Assembly: GCA_027484055.1 (NCBI GenBank) | Contig: JAIXQH010000035.1 | Span: 46,420-110,419, forward strand | Reading direction: 5' to 3' | DNA from: Verrucomicrobiaceae bacterium | GTDB lineage: Bacteria > Verrucomicrobiota > Verrucomicrobiia > Verrucomicrobiales > Akkermansiaceae | Length of the DNA: 64,000 nt | Shown here: piece by piece, positions 17,283 through 25,975 of the stretch | Numbering within the stretch: the stretch's first letter is position 1 | Layout: every line of letters begins with the position of its first letter | The notes under the pieces: generated by a model | Told to the model about the DNA's origin: nothing | Database searches by the model: none | What the model saw: only the letters and a program-made list of their open reading frames with translations | Program-made: the position numbers and the translations under genes

Positions 17283-17588
17283 CTAGATGCCGGGGATGTT
17301 CATTCCACCGGTGAGTTTTTTCATTTCCGCGGCGGACTTTTCTTTGCCTTTGGAAATCGCTTCTTGCACGCCTTTGAGGACCAATTCTTCGAGGAACTCG
17401 GCATCGGTAGGATCGATGACGGAGGGGTCGATTTTGATGGCGAGCACTTCACCGGCGCAGGTGGCGATGACGTGGACCTTGCCGCCGCCGACTGAGGCTT
17501 CGACAGTCTGGATGGAGAGTTCCTCTTGTTTGGCGGCGAGCCCAGCTTGCATTTGCTGGGCTTGTTTCATGAGTTTGGCGATGTTCAT
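17283..17588 (-). CDS. ybaB: YbaB/EbfC family nucleoid-associated protein
   Basis: 101 residues. It starts MNIAKLMKQAQQMQ and has the family's central GGGKVHVIATCAGEVLAIKI and a tail ending KKLTGGMNIPGI. YbaB forms a small dimer that binds DNA without strong sequence preference. In most bacteria it follows dnaX and precedes recR; here it sits 20 bp after yidC and 15 bp before the phosphatase gene, so the linkage is different. Confidence 0.93.
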   Translation of the reverse strand: MNIAKLMKQAQQMQAGLAAKQEELSIQTVEASVGGGKVHVIATCAGEVLAIKIDPSVIDPTDAEFLEELVLKGVQEAISKGKEKSAAEMKKLTGGMNIPGI

Positions 17589-17608
17589 AAGGGATGAAAT
17601 GGAGTGGA

Positions 17609-19471
17609 TCAGCCGCCGGTGCGAGGCGGACGCTTTTTCTTGTCTGGGGTGACGTCTCTGAGGTTGGCCTGGCCTTTGGCCTTATTCAATTCGGCTTGGC
17701 GGGCGACCATGCGTTGTGCCCATGAGGTCTTGTTGCCGCCGCTGCGGGCTTTGAGCTCGGGTTCGGGAACCTTATTCATCAACCAAGTCTGACCGATGGA
17801 GAAGATGTTCTGAGTCGTCCAGTAGAGGGCTAGGGCGGAGGCGAAGTTGTAGCAGAAAAAGAAGAACATGAACGGCATGAACATGATGATTTTCTGCTGG
17901 GTGGCGTCGCCCGTTTTCGGCGTCATGCGGATTTGCAAGAAGCTGGTGATGGCCATGACGATGGGGAGAATGTTCAGGGGGAGATTCCCGAGGAAGGTGA
18001 GGTGCAAGAGAGTGTCGGGCTGGGATAGGTCGTGGACCCAGAGGAAGCTGTGGCCACGGAGTTCGACGGCGTATTGCAGCATTTTGTAGAAGCCAAAGAA
18101 GACGGGGATCTGAATGAACATGGGGAGGCAGCCGCCGAGGGGGTTGATGCCATATTTTTTGTAAAGCCCCATGGTCTCGGTGTTCACTTTGTTCGGATCA
18201 TCCGGGTATTTTTCTTTGATTTTCGCCATCTCGGGTTGGAGCTTGGCCATTTTCTTCATGGTGTGGGTGGACTTGGCGTGGAGTGGCCAGATCACGATGC
18301 GGACGGTGATGGTGAGGAAAATGACGGCGAGTCCCCAGGCCCAGTTCTTCGCCACGCCGTCGAGTGCGCGGTGGTAGAAATTGAGGATGTAATTGAGCGG
18401 GCGGGCGGACCACTGCATCCATGAGCCGTATTGCATGACGTCGCCCCAGCCGCTGCCCCAGGCGGATTCCATTTTGCGGAGCATGGTGTTATCCTTGGGG
18501 CCGATGAAGACGAGGTAGTCGATTTTTTTCTCTTCGTCTGGCCGGAGGTTGGTGGCAGGGAGTTGGAGGCCGGCGTTGACGGAGATGACCGGCTTGGCAC
18601 CGGCGGTGAGGAGTTCGTCCGAGTGCTTGGACCAGACGGTGGCGACGTAGGGCGCTGTGGGGCGAATGACGGTGGCGAAGAATTGGTTGGTGACGCCTGC
18701 GTATTCGAGGGGGGCTTGGGCTGGGCTTTTGATGACTTCTTGAGCGGAGCTGAACCAGCCACCTTTGAAGCTTGAGCCGTCTTTGAAGTTCATGTCGCCG
18801 TTGTCGTGCCAGAAGAAGCCGGTTTGTTGGGGAACTTCGGCTTGGTAGAGGGGTGAGGCTTCACCGAGGAAAAGGCTCCATTGGCCGAGGTTGATGTCAG
18901 AGGCGGCGGTGTTTTGGAGGGCTAACTCGAAGTTTAAGAGGTAGGGGCTACCAGGTTTGTCTCCTTCGACAAGGGTGAAGGTTTTTTTAGCGATGAGTCC
19001 GGAGGTGAGCTTGGCGATGAAGACGGCCTTTTTCCCGGGGATGGATTGCTCAGGCTTGAGTGCGTAGGGGATATTCTCAAGGACTTCATTCGCCCCAGCG
19101 AGTGCGCCGATCGGGCCTCTGCCGAAGTGGTTGTGCTGAACGAGCGCGTCTTTGCTACCGACTTTGAATTGGTTTTTAAACTCGGCGTATTTGATGCCAC
19201 CGCCGATGTTGGTGAGGGTGAAAATGACCTCCGAATTTTCAAGAGTGACGGTTTCCTCCTCGGTTGACGGCGGAGGGGTTTCCACATTTAGCCCGGCGGA
19301 GGGCGGGAGGGCGGGGTCTTGGAGATCGGGCGGTGGGAGCGATTTCTGAATCGCTTCTTTGCGCTCGAGTTCGGCCTTATTTTTCAGGTTTTGCTGGCTC
19401 GAGAAATAGATGTTTGCGGCGAGTAAGCAGCCACAGAGGGCGAGAACTACCCAAGTTTTACGGTCGTACAT
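17609..19471 (-). CDS. yidC: membrane protein insertase YidC
   Basis: 620 residues from the ATG at 19471 (MYDRKTWVVLALCGCLLAAN), which gives an N-terminal membrane helix; a longer frame to 19513 adds a poor leader. A large periplasmic P1 domain runs from about residue 60 to 350 (motifs VTLENSEVIFTLTNIGGGIK and YLVFIGPKDNTML). The conserved Oxa1/YidC core follows, with WAWGLAVIFLTITVRIVIWP, KYGINPLGGCLPMFIQIPVF and YWTTQNIFSIGQTWLM, then a Lys/Arg-rich tail. YidC inserts inner-membrane proteins alone or with SecYEG. It follows yidD in the rpmH-rnpA-yidD-yidC order. Confidence 0.96.
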   Translation of the reverse strand: MYDRKTWVVLALCGCLLAANIYFSSQQNLKNKAELERKEAIQKSLPPPDLQDPALPPSAGLNVETPPPSTEEETVTLENSEVIFTLTNIGGGIKYAEFKNQFKVGSKDALVQHNHFGRGPIGALAGANEVLENIPYALKPEQSIPGKKAVFIAKLTSGLIAKKTFTLVEGDKPGSPYLLNFELALQNTAASDINLGQWSLFLGEASPLYQAEVPQQTGFFWHDNGDMNFKDGSSFKGGWFSSAQEVIKSPAQAPLEYAGVTNQFFATVIRPTAPYVATVWSKHSDELLTAGAKPVISVNAGLQLPATNLRPDEEKKIDYLVFIGPKDNTMLRKMESAWGSGWGDVMQYGSWMQWSARPLNYILNFYHRALDGVAKNWAWGLAVIFLTITVRIVIWPLHAKSTHTMKKMAKLQPEMAKIKEKYPDDPNKVNTETMGLYKKYGINPLGGCLPMFIQIPVFFGFYKMLQYAVELRGHSFLWVHDLSQPDTLLHLTFLGNLPLNILPIVMAITSFLQIRMTPKTGDATQQKIIMFMPFMFFFFCYNFASALALYWTTQNIFSIGQTWLMNKVPEPELKARSGGNKTSWAQRMVARQAELNKAKGQANLRDVTPDKKKRPPRTGG

Positions 19472-19491
19472 AGAGAAGCGTGTTGGAGAGA

Positions 19492-19785
19492 TTAACGATG
19501 AGGAGAGTCGCATTGACAGGGCTTGATTTTCGCAGAGCTGGCCTGTGGCACGGGGTCATAACCACAGCCCCCCCACGGATGACAGCGGAAAATCCGACAA
19601 ACGCCATACCAAGCACCTATGAGAGGGCCGTGAGTCTCGACGGCTTGGAGGAAATAGTGGGAGCAGGAGGGTGTGTAGCGGCAGCCAGCGGCTGGGCCTG
19701 CGGAGAATTTCAGCATAGGGCTGAGGATGCGTTGGTAAAAACGAATCAAGAGTCGAATGATGGCGATGGCGGCACGGGAGATCAC
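19492..19785 (-). CDS. yidD: membrane protein insertion efficiency factor YidD
   Basis: 97 residues from a GTG at 19785. The start is supported by its overlap with the end of rnpA: GTG and the rnpA stop share the sequence GTGA, so the two are translationally coupled. Family motifs are clear: LLIRFYQRILSPML, CRYTPSCSHYFLQAVE and GVCRIFRCHPWGGCGYDPVP, with the conserved cysteines present. YidD is a small membrane-associated protein that helps YidC-dependent insertion. A longer upstream frame overlaps rnpA completely and is rejected. Confidence 0.94.
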   Translation of the reverse strand: MISRAAIAIIRLLIRFYQRILSPMLKFSAGPAAGCRYTPSCSHYFLQAVETHGPLIGAWYGVCRIFRCHPWGGCGYDPVPQASSAKIKPCQCDSPHR

Positions 19786-20150
19786 GATTTTTGATCGGCA
19801 CGCGGAAGAATACCGAGACGACGCGCTTGGCGGACCCAGTCGGCTTCGATGTCGGCAAAGCTCGCTTCTGCCGCGCCGACCCGGGCGATGGTGACGAGAT
19901 AACGCCGCATTTCGAAGAAATCTGGAGCGTAGAGCTGAACAAGGGAGCGAAGCCGCCGCCGGAGCAAGACCCGGTCGTGGGCTTTTTTCGCGGCGCGCTT
20001 GGTGGTGATAAATCCAGTGCGGATCGTCTCCAGCTTGGGATCTGCCAAGGTGCTCAATATAAGAAACCGACCAGCTTTGGACTGTCCGGTTTTTTTGACT
20101 CGCTCGAAATCTGAGCGATGGGTGATGCTGCATGTCCGCGGGAGTCTCAT
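19782..20150 (-). CDS. rnpA: ribonuclease P protein component
   Basis: 122 residues. The protein subunit of RNase P, which matures the 5' end of tRNAs together with the catalytic RNA. It begins MRLPRTCSITHRSDFERVKK, carries GFITTKRAAKKAHDRVLLRR (the RNR-type basic motif is present in the form KKAHDRVLLRRRLR) and ends with a polar tail. It lies 44 bp after rpmH and overlaps yidD by 4 bp, in the widely conserved rpmH-rnpA-yidD-yidC order. Confidence 0.94.
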   Translation of the reverse strand: MRLPRTCSITHRSDFERVKKTGQSKAGRFLILSTLADPKLETIRTGFITTKRAAKKAHDRVLLRRRLRSLVQLYAPDFFEMRRYLVTIARVGAAEASFADIEADWVRQARRLGILPRADQKS

Positions 20151-20194
20151 GGCGGTGATGCGGTGGACTCTCAGGGCTACGCTGAGGCTGGGCC

Positions 20195-20380
20195 TCAGAC
20201 GCCGTGCTGCGTGGTGTGGCGGCTGTATTGAATCTCGACGCCTTTAGGAACTAGGCGCTTGCGGCCTTTTTGACGACGGCGGCGGAGAATGTCTCGGCCA
20301 GATTTCGTGGCCATGCGGGCCCGGAAGCCGAATTGGTTTTTCCGTGTGCGCTTGGATGGCTGATAGGTGCGTTTGCTCAT
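20195..20380 (-). CDS. rpmH: 50S ribosomal protein L34, with C-terminal extension
   Basis: 61 residues. The first 45 are typical L34: [19 protein letters not shown], then [20 protein letters not shown] and RKRL. About 13-15 extra residues follow ([18 protein letters not shown]), making it longer than the common 44-47. It is the first gene of the leftward rpmH-rnpA-yidD-yidC run. dnaA, which often flanks rpmH, is not here; a PSCyt1 protein is divergent instead. Confidence 0.95.
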   Translation of the reverse strand: MSKRTYQPSKRTRKNQFGFRARMATKSGRDILRRRRQKGRKRLVPKGVEIQYSRHTTQHGV

Positions 20381-20436
20381 GGCGTGGGCCTCAAATAAAG
20401 GTTCGTGTTCCGTCCGGTGGTCGGCTCGGGGGGCGC

Positions 20437-20464
20437 ACTCTAGGTATCAGGGTCGGCTTGTCAA
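20437..20464 (-). promoter_or_regulatory. candidate sigma-70 type promoter of the rpmH operon
   Basis: On the minus strand, a perfect -35 box TTGACA (20464-20459) is followed after 16 bp by TAGAGT (20442-20437; 4 of 6 matches to TATAAT). This is about 57 bp ahead of the rpmH start codon, a normal 5' leader length. It is based on consensus match only. Confidence 0.5.
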
Positions 20465-20538
20465 CCCGCCAATGGCAGGAAATTACAAATTTTTCTAAAC
20501 CAAGCAATCGATTGAAATGCGAAGCAAGAGATTCTAGT

Positions 20539-23328
20539 ATGGGACAGATGCGCTATGGCTGGTTGATTTTCCTGAGTGTTCCCACATGGGTGGCGGCTTA
20601 TGAATCCGCGACGCCATTTGACGCGGCGCGGGTGGTTTTAGAGGTCCGCTGTCTGGAATGCCACACGGAGGAGAAGGCGAAGGGGGATTTGGTCTTTGCC
20701 ACGCGAGAGGCGATGATCCGTGGGGGTGAGGGAGGGACTGCGCTGAAGCCGGGCCTGCCTGCGGAGTCTGAGTTGTTGAAACGGGTGACTTTAGCCGCAG
20801 ATGACGACGACCGCATGCCACCTGCAAAACACGGTGCGCCACTTGAAGCGGGAGAGATCGCAGCGCTGCGTCACTGGATCGAGGCGGGTGTACCATGGCC
20901 GGAAGGGGTTGTCCTAGTGCCGAAGGCGAAAACCGCACTGCCCAACTGGGATGCGCCGCCGGACCCGACGATCGTGGAAATTGTTGCATTTCCTGAAAAA
21001 GTCACGCTGGAGACGGCGGCAGATTTTCACCGGGTGATCGTCATCGCGCGGATGAAAGACGCCTCGATGCACGATGTGACGCAGCAGGTGAAGCTGACCT
21101 TAGCGGATCCTACGTTGGCGAGCGTGGTGGGCAGCCGTCTCGATCCCAAGAAAGACGGCACGACCCAGTTAAAAATCGACTATCGGGGGCTGCACACCGA
21201 GGTGGCAGTGGCTGTGAAAGATGCAGAAAAAACGCGGCCGCTCTCATTCCAGCTCGACGTGATGCCCGTCTTGACCGCCGCTGGGTGCAATACTGGTTCC
21301 TGCCATGGCTCGGCACGTGGACAGGACGGATTTCATCTATCGCTCTACGGCTTCGATCCGAAAGGAGATCTCTACCGGATGACAGATGAAATGCCCGGGC
21401 GGCGCATCAATCTTGCACTACCGGAAGAGTCTCTGCTGCTGACGAAAGCGACGGGCCAAGTGCCGCATACCGGCGGGGCCTTGATCAAAGTGGGCAGCGC
21501 GTTTCATGAAACGCTGGTGAACTGGATTCGCGGTGGCGCACTCGGTGATACCGGGGAAATCGCTCACCCGACCGGCATCGAAGTGCTGCCGAAGCAACTG
21601 CTACTCACCGGTGAGGACATCCGCATGCCATTGAGTGTCCGGGCGACCTATTCCGACGGCAGCGACCGAGATGTCACCACCCTTTCGATCTTCACATCCT
21701 CGAATGATAATTCCGTTAGCATCCCTCTACGAGAGGGACTTGCGGCCTCAAAACACCGTGGTGAGTCATTTCTACTCGCGCGATTCCACACCTTCACGGA
21801 GGGCTCACAGGCGGTGGTGGTGCCGCGTGGTTTGGCCTACCAACCGCCGGATTTCCCCGCTGCGAACTACATCGACACTCACGTCATGGCGAAATTCAAC
21901 CAGCTCAGAATCACCCCGTCCGAGCTCGCAGATGATCAATCCTTCATGCGGCGCGTCTTCCTCGACGTGGTGGGTTTACCGCCGACCCCAGCGGAGCGGG
22001 AAAAATTCTTGGCCGATCCACGACCCGATAAACGCGACCACTTGGTGGATGAGCTGCTGAAGCGGAACGAATTCACCGAAATGTGGGTGATGAAATGGGC
22101 GGAACTCCTTCAAATCCGCACCGTCAACCTTGATACCCAGAAGGTTTCATACAAGGCGGCACTGAATTATTACCAATGGCTGCGAGAACGCATCGCGGCG
22201 AACCAGCCGTTCAACACACTGGTGCAGGAGCTGCTCTCGGCAGAAGGTGGCTCGTTTTCGAATCCGGCGACTAACTTTTTCCAAGCCGAGCAAGACGTGC
22301 TCAAGCTCACGGAAAATGTCGCCCAAGTCTTCATGGGCACGCGCATCCAGTGTGCGCAGTGTCACAATCACCCCTTCGACCGCTGGACCATGGATGACTA
22401 CTATGGATTTGCCGCATTTTTCGCTCAGGTGAAACGCAAGCCCGCCGAAGATCCGCGGGAGAAGGTCATTTACGATGAGGGCGGAGAGATGACAAACCCG
22501 GTCACCAAACAGGTGATGGAGCCAAAATTCCTCGGCGGCGCCAAGCCTGCGCTCGGTGGCCAATCCCGCCGCACCGCCTTGGGTGCTTGGCTGGCTTCTA
22601 CGGAAAATCCCTGGTTCGCGAAAAACGTAGCCAACATCGTCTGGGCGCACTTTCTCGGCGTCGGAATCGTCGATCCGGTCGATGACGTGCGCGTCTCAAA
22701 TCCGCCGTCGAATCCCCAGCTGCTGGATGCTCTGGCCGGTAAATTTGTCGAATACCATTACGATTTTAAAAAACTGGTGAGAGACATCTGCACCTCCCGC
22801 ACCTACCAACTCGCCACCCGGACCCATGAAACGAACGCCACCGATACGCGGAATTTCTCCCACGGCATGATCCGCCGGGTCCGCGCCGAGGTGCTACTGG
22901 ATAGCATTTCGCAAATCACCGAGACGCCGAATAAATTCAAAGGACTCCCGCTTGGCGCACGCGCGGTGCAAATCGCCGATGGCGCCACGACCAACTACTT
23001 CCTCACCACCTTCGGCCGTGCCACGCGGGGCACAGCCTGCTCCTGCGAGGTGAAAATGGAGCCAAACCTCTCTCAAGCTCTCCACCTGCTCAATGGCGAC
23101 ACTCAACAACGCATCCGCCAAGGCAAGGTGGTGGAGTCCATGCTCGCTGCGAAGAAATCCCCGAGTGAAGTCATCGATCACCTTTACCTCACTGCGCTCA
23201 GCCGCCTGCCTACCGACATGGAGCGGGAAAAACTGCTCGCCGCCGTGGCTTCTGGGGCCGTGCGAGAAACCTTGGAAGATGTCTTCTGGGCGCTGCTAAA
23301 TTCCAAGGAGTTCATCTTTAATCACTGA
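20539..23328 (+). CDS. PSCyt1 / DUF1549 / DUF1553 domain protein (planctomycete-type cytochrome)
   Basis: 929 residues from the ATG at 20539 (another ATG at 20548 is possible), with a signal peptide ending near WVAA. The family is typical of the PVC group and exported. Domains: PSCyt1 with the heme-type motif CLECH near residue 43 and the companion MPP in DRMPPAKHGAPL; a second cysteine pair AAGCNTGSCHGSARG near residue 255; a Big2-like segment around residue 360; DUF1549 with FMRRVFLDVVGLPPTPAE and WADLLQ-like ALELLQIRT; QCAQCHNHPFDRW near residue 605; and DUF1553 at the C-terminus (AHFLGVGIVDPVDD, ending LLNSKEFIFNH). It usually pairs with a DUF1501 gene, which is absent. The exact function is unknown. 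Confidence 0.88.
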   Translation: MGQMRYGWLIFLSVPTWVAAYESATPFDAARVVLEVRCLECHTEEKAKGDLVFATREAMIRGGEGGTALKPGLPAESELLKRVTLAADDDDRMPPAKHGAPLEAGEIAALRHWIEAGVPWPEGVVLVPKAKTALPNWDAPPDPTIVEIVAFPEKVTLETAADFHRVIVIARMKDASMHDVTQQVKLTLADPTLASVVGSRLDPKKDGTTQLKIDYRGLHTEVAVAVKDAEKTRPLSFQLDVMPVLTAAGCNTGSCHGSARGQDGFHLSLYGFDPKGDLYRMTDEMPGRRINLALPEESLLLTKATGQVPHTGGALIKVGSAFHETLVNWIRGGALGDTGEIAHPTGIEVLPKQLLLTGEDIRMPLSVRATYSDGSDRDVTTLSIFTSSNDNSVSIPLREGLAASKHRGESFLLARFHTFTEGSQAVVVPRGLAYQPPDFPAANYIDTHVMAKFNQLRITPSELADDQSFMRRVFLDVVGLPPTPAEREKFLADPRPDKRDHLVDELLKRNEFTEMWVMKWAELLQIRTVNLDTQKVSYKAALNYYQWLRERIAANQPFNTLVQELLSAEGGSFSNPATNFFQAEQDVLKLTENVAQVFMGTRIQCAQCHNHPFDRWTMDDYYGFAAFFAQVKRKPAEDPREKVIYDEGGEMTNPVTKQVMEPKFLGGAKPALGGQSRRTALGAWLASTENPWFAKNVANIVWAHFLGVGIVDPVDDVRVSNPPSNPQLLDALAGKFVEYHYDFKKLVRDICTSRTYQLATRTHETNATDTRNFSHGMIRRVRAEVLLDSISQITETPNKFKGLPLGARAVQIADGATTNYFLTTFGRATRGTACSCEVKMEPNLSQALHLLNGDTQQRIRQGKVVESMLAAKKSPSEVIDHLYLTALSRLPTDMEREKLLAAVASGAVRETLEDVFWALLNSKEFIFNH

Positions 23329-23414
23329 ACCCTCGCCGTGACGTCGGCTGGTGTGGGGGAGCTTTATCTTGACTCATCGAATGATTTTCCGAAATTCAGA
23401 GAGCTTCTAAAATT

Positions 23415-23570
23415 ATGACTAAAATCACCATCCTCGCCTCCTTGCTCACCGTCGTTGGACTCGCCTCGCTCTCGTCCTGCATTCCACTCGCCGTCGGTGC
23501 TGCCGCAGGTTATGTCGCGCATGAAGAGGGCTACCGGGTGCAGAATCCGATTAAAAAAACCGAGGAGTGA
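23415..23570 (+). CDS. small predicted lipoprotein
   Basis: 51 residues: MTKITILASLLTVVGLASLS, then SCIPLAVGAAAGYVAHEEGY and a polar tail ending PIKKTEE. The lipobox is LSSC, with Cys22 as the lipidation site, followed by a glycine-zipper-like AVGAAAGY. It follows the PSCyt1 gene by 86 bp and converges with the NADH dehydrogenase gene, whose end is 4 bp away. Function unknown. Confidence 0.6.
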   Translation: MTKITILASLLTVVGLASLSSCIPLAVGAAAGYVAHEEGYRVQNPIKKTEE

Positions 23571-23574
23571 CGAC

Positions 23575-24861
23575 TCAAGTTAGCGGCACTTTCCCCGTCG
23601 CCACGGTGGGTGGATTGACGATGATGCGGGCCTCCGGGTTGTTCACGATGTAGGCGTAAGCCCAGCCGAGCAGCACGGAGAGCTTATTGCGGAAGCCCAC
23701 TAAGAAGGTTATGTGGATGAAAAGCCACGCCAGCCAAGCGATGAAGCCTTGGAGGCAGATGTTGCCAGATTTCATGACGGCGTAGTTTTTACCGATGATG
23801 GCCATCATGCCCTTGTCGTGGTAATGGAAACTCGGGCGGACAGTGGCGGGGCCCTCGGCCTTGAGGAGCTTGGCGATGTGGGCACCCATCTGGACAGCGG
23901 CGGGAGCGACGCCAGGGACGATTTTCCCATCCGGGTTTTTCATGCTCACGAGGTCGCCTGCAAGGAAGATCTCGGGGTGGCCGGGGACCGAGAGATCGGG
24001 GTTTGGAGTGATCCGCCCGCCCCGGTCCATTGGCACGCCAAGGCAGGCGGTGAGGGGATTCGCGGCGATACCGGCGGCCCAAATGATGGCGGCGGCTTCG
24101 AGGCTGCTGCCGTCTTTGAAATCGAGAACGCCTTCGCGGACGCAAGTAACCCGGGTGTTGTTCCGGACTTCGACGCCGAGTTTTTCCAAGCGTTGGCGGG
24201 CGTAGAGGCTTTGGTCGGGCTCGTAGGCTTCGAGGATGAGTTCGGAGCCTTCGATCAAAATGACCCGCAGCTTTGCCGTATCGATCCGGCGGAAATTGGA
24301 TTTCAATGAGCGGTGGACCAGATCGGCAAAGGCACCGGCGAGCTCTACGCCCGTGGGCCCGCCGCCGATGATGGCGACAGTCATGAGCTTGGCGCGCTCA
24401 GCGGGGTCGGTGCTGAGTTCGGCACGTTCCAGATTGGAGAGCACCGTGCGGCGGATGTTCTGGGCGTCTGCCAAGGATTTTAGGCCAAGCGTGTGGGCTG
24501 CCCATTCGTCGTGACCGAAATAGCCGGTGCGTGCACCTGCGGCGAGCACGAGAGAATCATAAGCGTAGACGCTGCCAGAGAGACCGGTGGCGCTTTTTCC
24601 CGTGGGATCGATGGCGGTGATTTCGTCCATGAGGACGGTCACATTCTTCGCATCTGCGAGGATTTGGCGAATGGACCGCGCGATGTCCGGCCCCGCGAGT
24701 GAGGCCGTGGCGACTTGGTAAAGCAGTGGCTGGAAAAGATGATGGTTGGTCCGATCGATCAGCGTAATGGCAAAGCGCTCGTCATTGGCCAGCTTGGAGG
24801 CGCATTCTAGGCCGGCAAAGCCGCCGCCGATGATGAGTAACTGGTGGGGAGGAGTGGGCAT
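23575..24861 (-). CDS. ndh: type II NADH dehydrogenase (NDH-2)
   Basis: 428 residues from the ATG at 24861 (MPTPPHQLLIIGGGFAGLEC). A single-subunit, non-pumping NADH:quinone oxidoreductase on the inner face of the membrane. The first dinucleotide fold is LLIIGGGFAGLECASKL (FAD) and the second is VAIIGGGPTGVELAGAFAD (NADH). Also present are YQVATASLAGPDIARSIRQI (NDH-2 motif), IWAAGIAANPL and the FAD-binding IFLAGDLVSM. The C-terminal YDKGMM-like motif is HYHDKGMMAIIGKNYAV, followed by a hydrophobic, membrane-attached tail (FIAWLAWLFIHITFLVGF). It is 5 bp downstream of the polyprenyl synthase gene; together they suggest supply and use of quinones. Confidence 0.93.
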   Translation of the reverse strand: MPTPPHQLLIIGGGFAGLECASKLANDERFAITLIDRTNHHLFQPLLYQVATASLAGPDIARSIRQILADAKNVTVLMDEITAIDPTGKSATGLSGSVYAYDSLVLAAGARTGYFGHDEWAAHTLGLKSLADAQNIRRTVLSNLERAELSTDPAERAKLMTVAIIGGGPTGVELAGAFADLVHRSLKSNFRRIDTAKLRVILIEGSELILEAYEPDQSLYARQRLEKLGVEVRNNTRVTCVREGVLDFKDGSSLEAAAIIWAAGIAANPLTACLGVPMDRGGRITPNPDLSVPGHPEIFLAGDLVSMKNPDGKIVPGVAPAAVQMGAHIAKLLKAEGPATVRPSFHYHDKGMMAIIGKNYAVMKSGNICLQGFIAWLAWLFIHITFLVGFRNKLSVLLGWAYAYIVNNPEARIIVNPPTVATGKVPLT

Positions 24862-24866
24862 GTGGC

Positions 24867-25874
24867 TTACTTTCTGCACTTTTCCAATAACCCGGCAAGG
24901 AACCAAGTGATTTGGGCGAGTGCGTCGGAGTGAACCGACTTCCCTAGTGGAGCGAGGTCAGCCCGGCAGTCAACCAGAAGTTGGAGCGCGGTATCGATGG
25001 CCCGCTCGATGGCACCTTCGTATTCGGCGATGCCGAGGAGGATGGGTAGATCGAGGGGTTCTTGGTCGAGAATGCGCTTGTTAATCTTGATGCGCTGAGC
25101 CTCGGAGGCGGTTTCCAAGAGGTTGAGAATGGGAAGGGTGAGCTTGCCTTTGATCAGGTCGGTCCGGAGGGTTTTCCCCACAACTTCTTCTGAGCCGACA
25201 AGGTCGAGGCAGTCGTCATAGATCTGGTAGGCGGTGCCGAGTTTCATCCCGTAGCTGTGGAGACGGGCCTCGATTTCTGCATCCATGCCAGAGAGGTTGG
25301 CGGCCAGTCCAGTGGCGGCGGCGAAGAGGGCTCCTGTCTTCATCTCGATCACTCGGAAGTATTCCGCCTTGGTGAAGGTCAGGTCGAAGCGACGCTGCGT
25401 CTGGATGATTTCTCCTTGGCAGACTTCGCGCGCGGCGTTGCCCACCTTGCGGCAGATGTCGATGCTGTTGAAATCCGTGGCAAGGGTCAGGGCGTGCGAA
25501 AATAGCACATCTCCGAGTAGGACAGACAACGCATTTCCCCATTTCGCATTGGCCGTGGGCACCATCCGCCGAGTGTTCGCACCGTCCATGATGTCGTCAT
25601 GCACAAGGGTGGCCATGTGGATGAGTTCGAGAATCACCCCGATTTTCAAGTGATCGTCGGTCACGCCACCTGCGGCCCCACCGACGAGGATGGCAAGTGC
25701 CGGGCGGATGCGCTTGCCTGAAGTGTTACAAATGTAGGCGACATAAGGCTCTACAGCGGGATCGAAGGCGCGGACTTGCTCGCGAATGGAGATTTCAACG
25801 CGTTCGAGCTCTGGTCGAACCAGTTCGAATGGGAAAAGGTCATTGCGAGGGGGTGGATTGATGGTAGCTGCCAT
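24867..25874 (-). CDS. polyprenyl diphosphate synthase (octaprenyl/heptaprenyl type)
   Basis: 335 residues from the ATG at 25874 (MAATINPPPRNDLFPFELV). A trans-prenyltransferase that condenses isopentenyl diphosphate with allylic diphosphates to make the long side chain of quinones. Motifs: GKRIRPALAILVGGAAGG; the first Asp-rich motif LVHDDIMDGANTRR; LLGDVLFSHALTLA; GEIIQTQRRFDL; KTGALFAAATGL; and the second Asp-rich motif YQIYDDCLDLVGSEEVVGKT with DLIKGKLTLPIL. Chain length cannot be read exactly. It precedes ndh in the same transcript. Confidence 0.92.
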   Translation of the reverse strand: MAATINPPPRNDLFPFELVRPELERVEISIREQVRAFDPAVEPYVAYICNTSGKRIRPALAILVGGAAGGVTDDHLKIGVILELIHMATLVHDDIMDGANTRRMVPTANAKWGNALSVLLGDVLFSHALTLATDFNSIDICRKVGNAAREVCQGEIIQTQRRFDLTFTKAEYFRVIEMKTGALFAAATGLAANLSGMDAEIEARLHSYGMKLGTAYQIYDDCLDLVGSEEVVGKTLRTDLIKGKLTLPILNLLETASEAQRIKINKRILDQEPLDLPILLGIAEYEGAIERAIDTALQLLVDCRADLAPLGKSVHSDALAQITWFLAGLLEKCRK

Positions 25875-25975
25875 GGGATCTAGGGCGTGGATTATTATCT
25901 CCACGCGCGGTCACCTCGCAACCCAGGATTCGTGTTTTAGTGAAAGAATTGGGCGTGGAATGCGTTTTTGGGGGG

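Noticed and set aside
20344..20538. 65-codon N-terminal extension of the PSCyt1 gene
   Set aside because: It overlaps rpmH on the other strand and would bury the signal peptide that begins at the ATG at 20539/20548.
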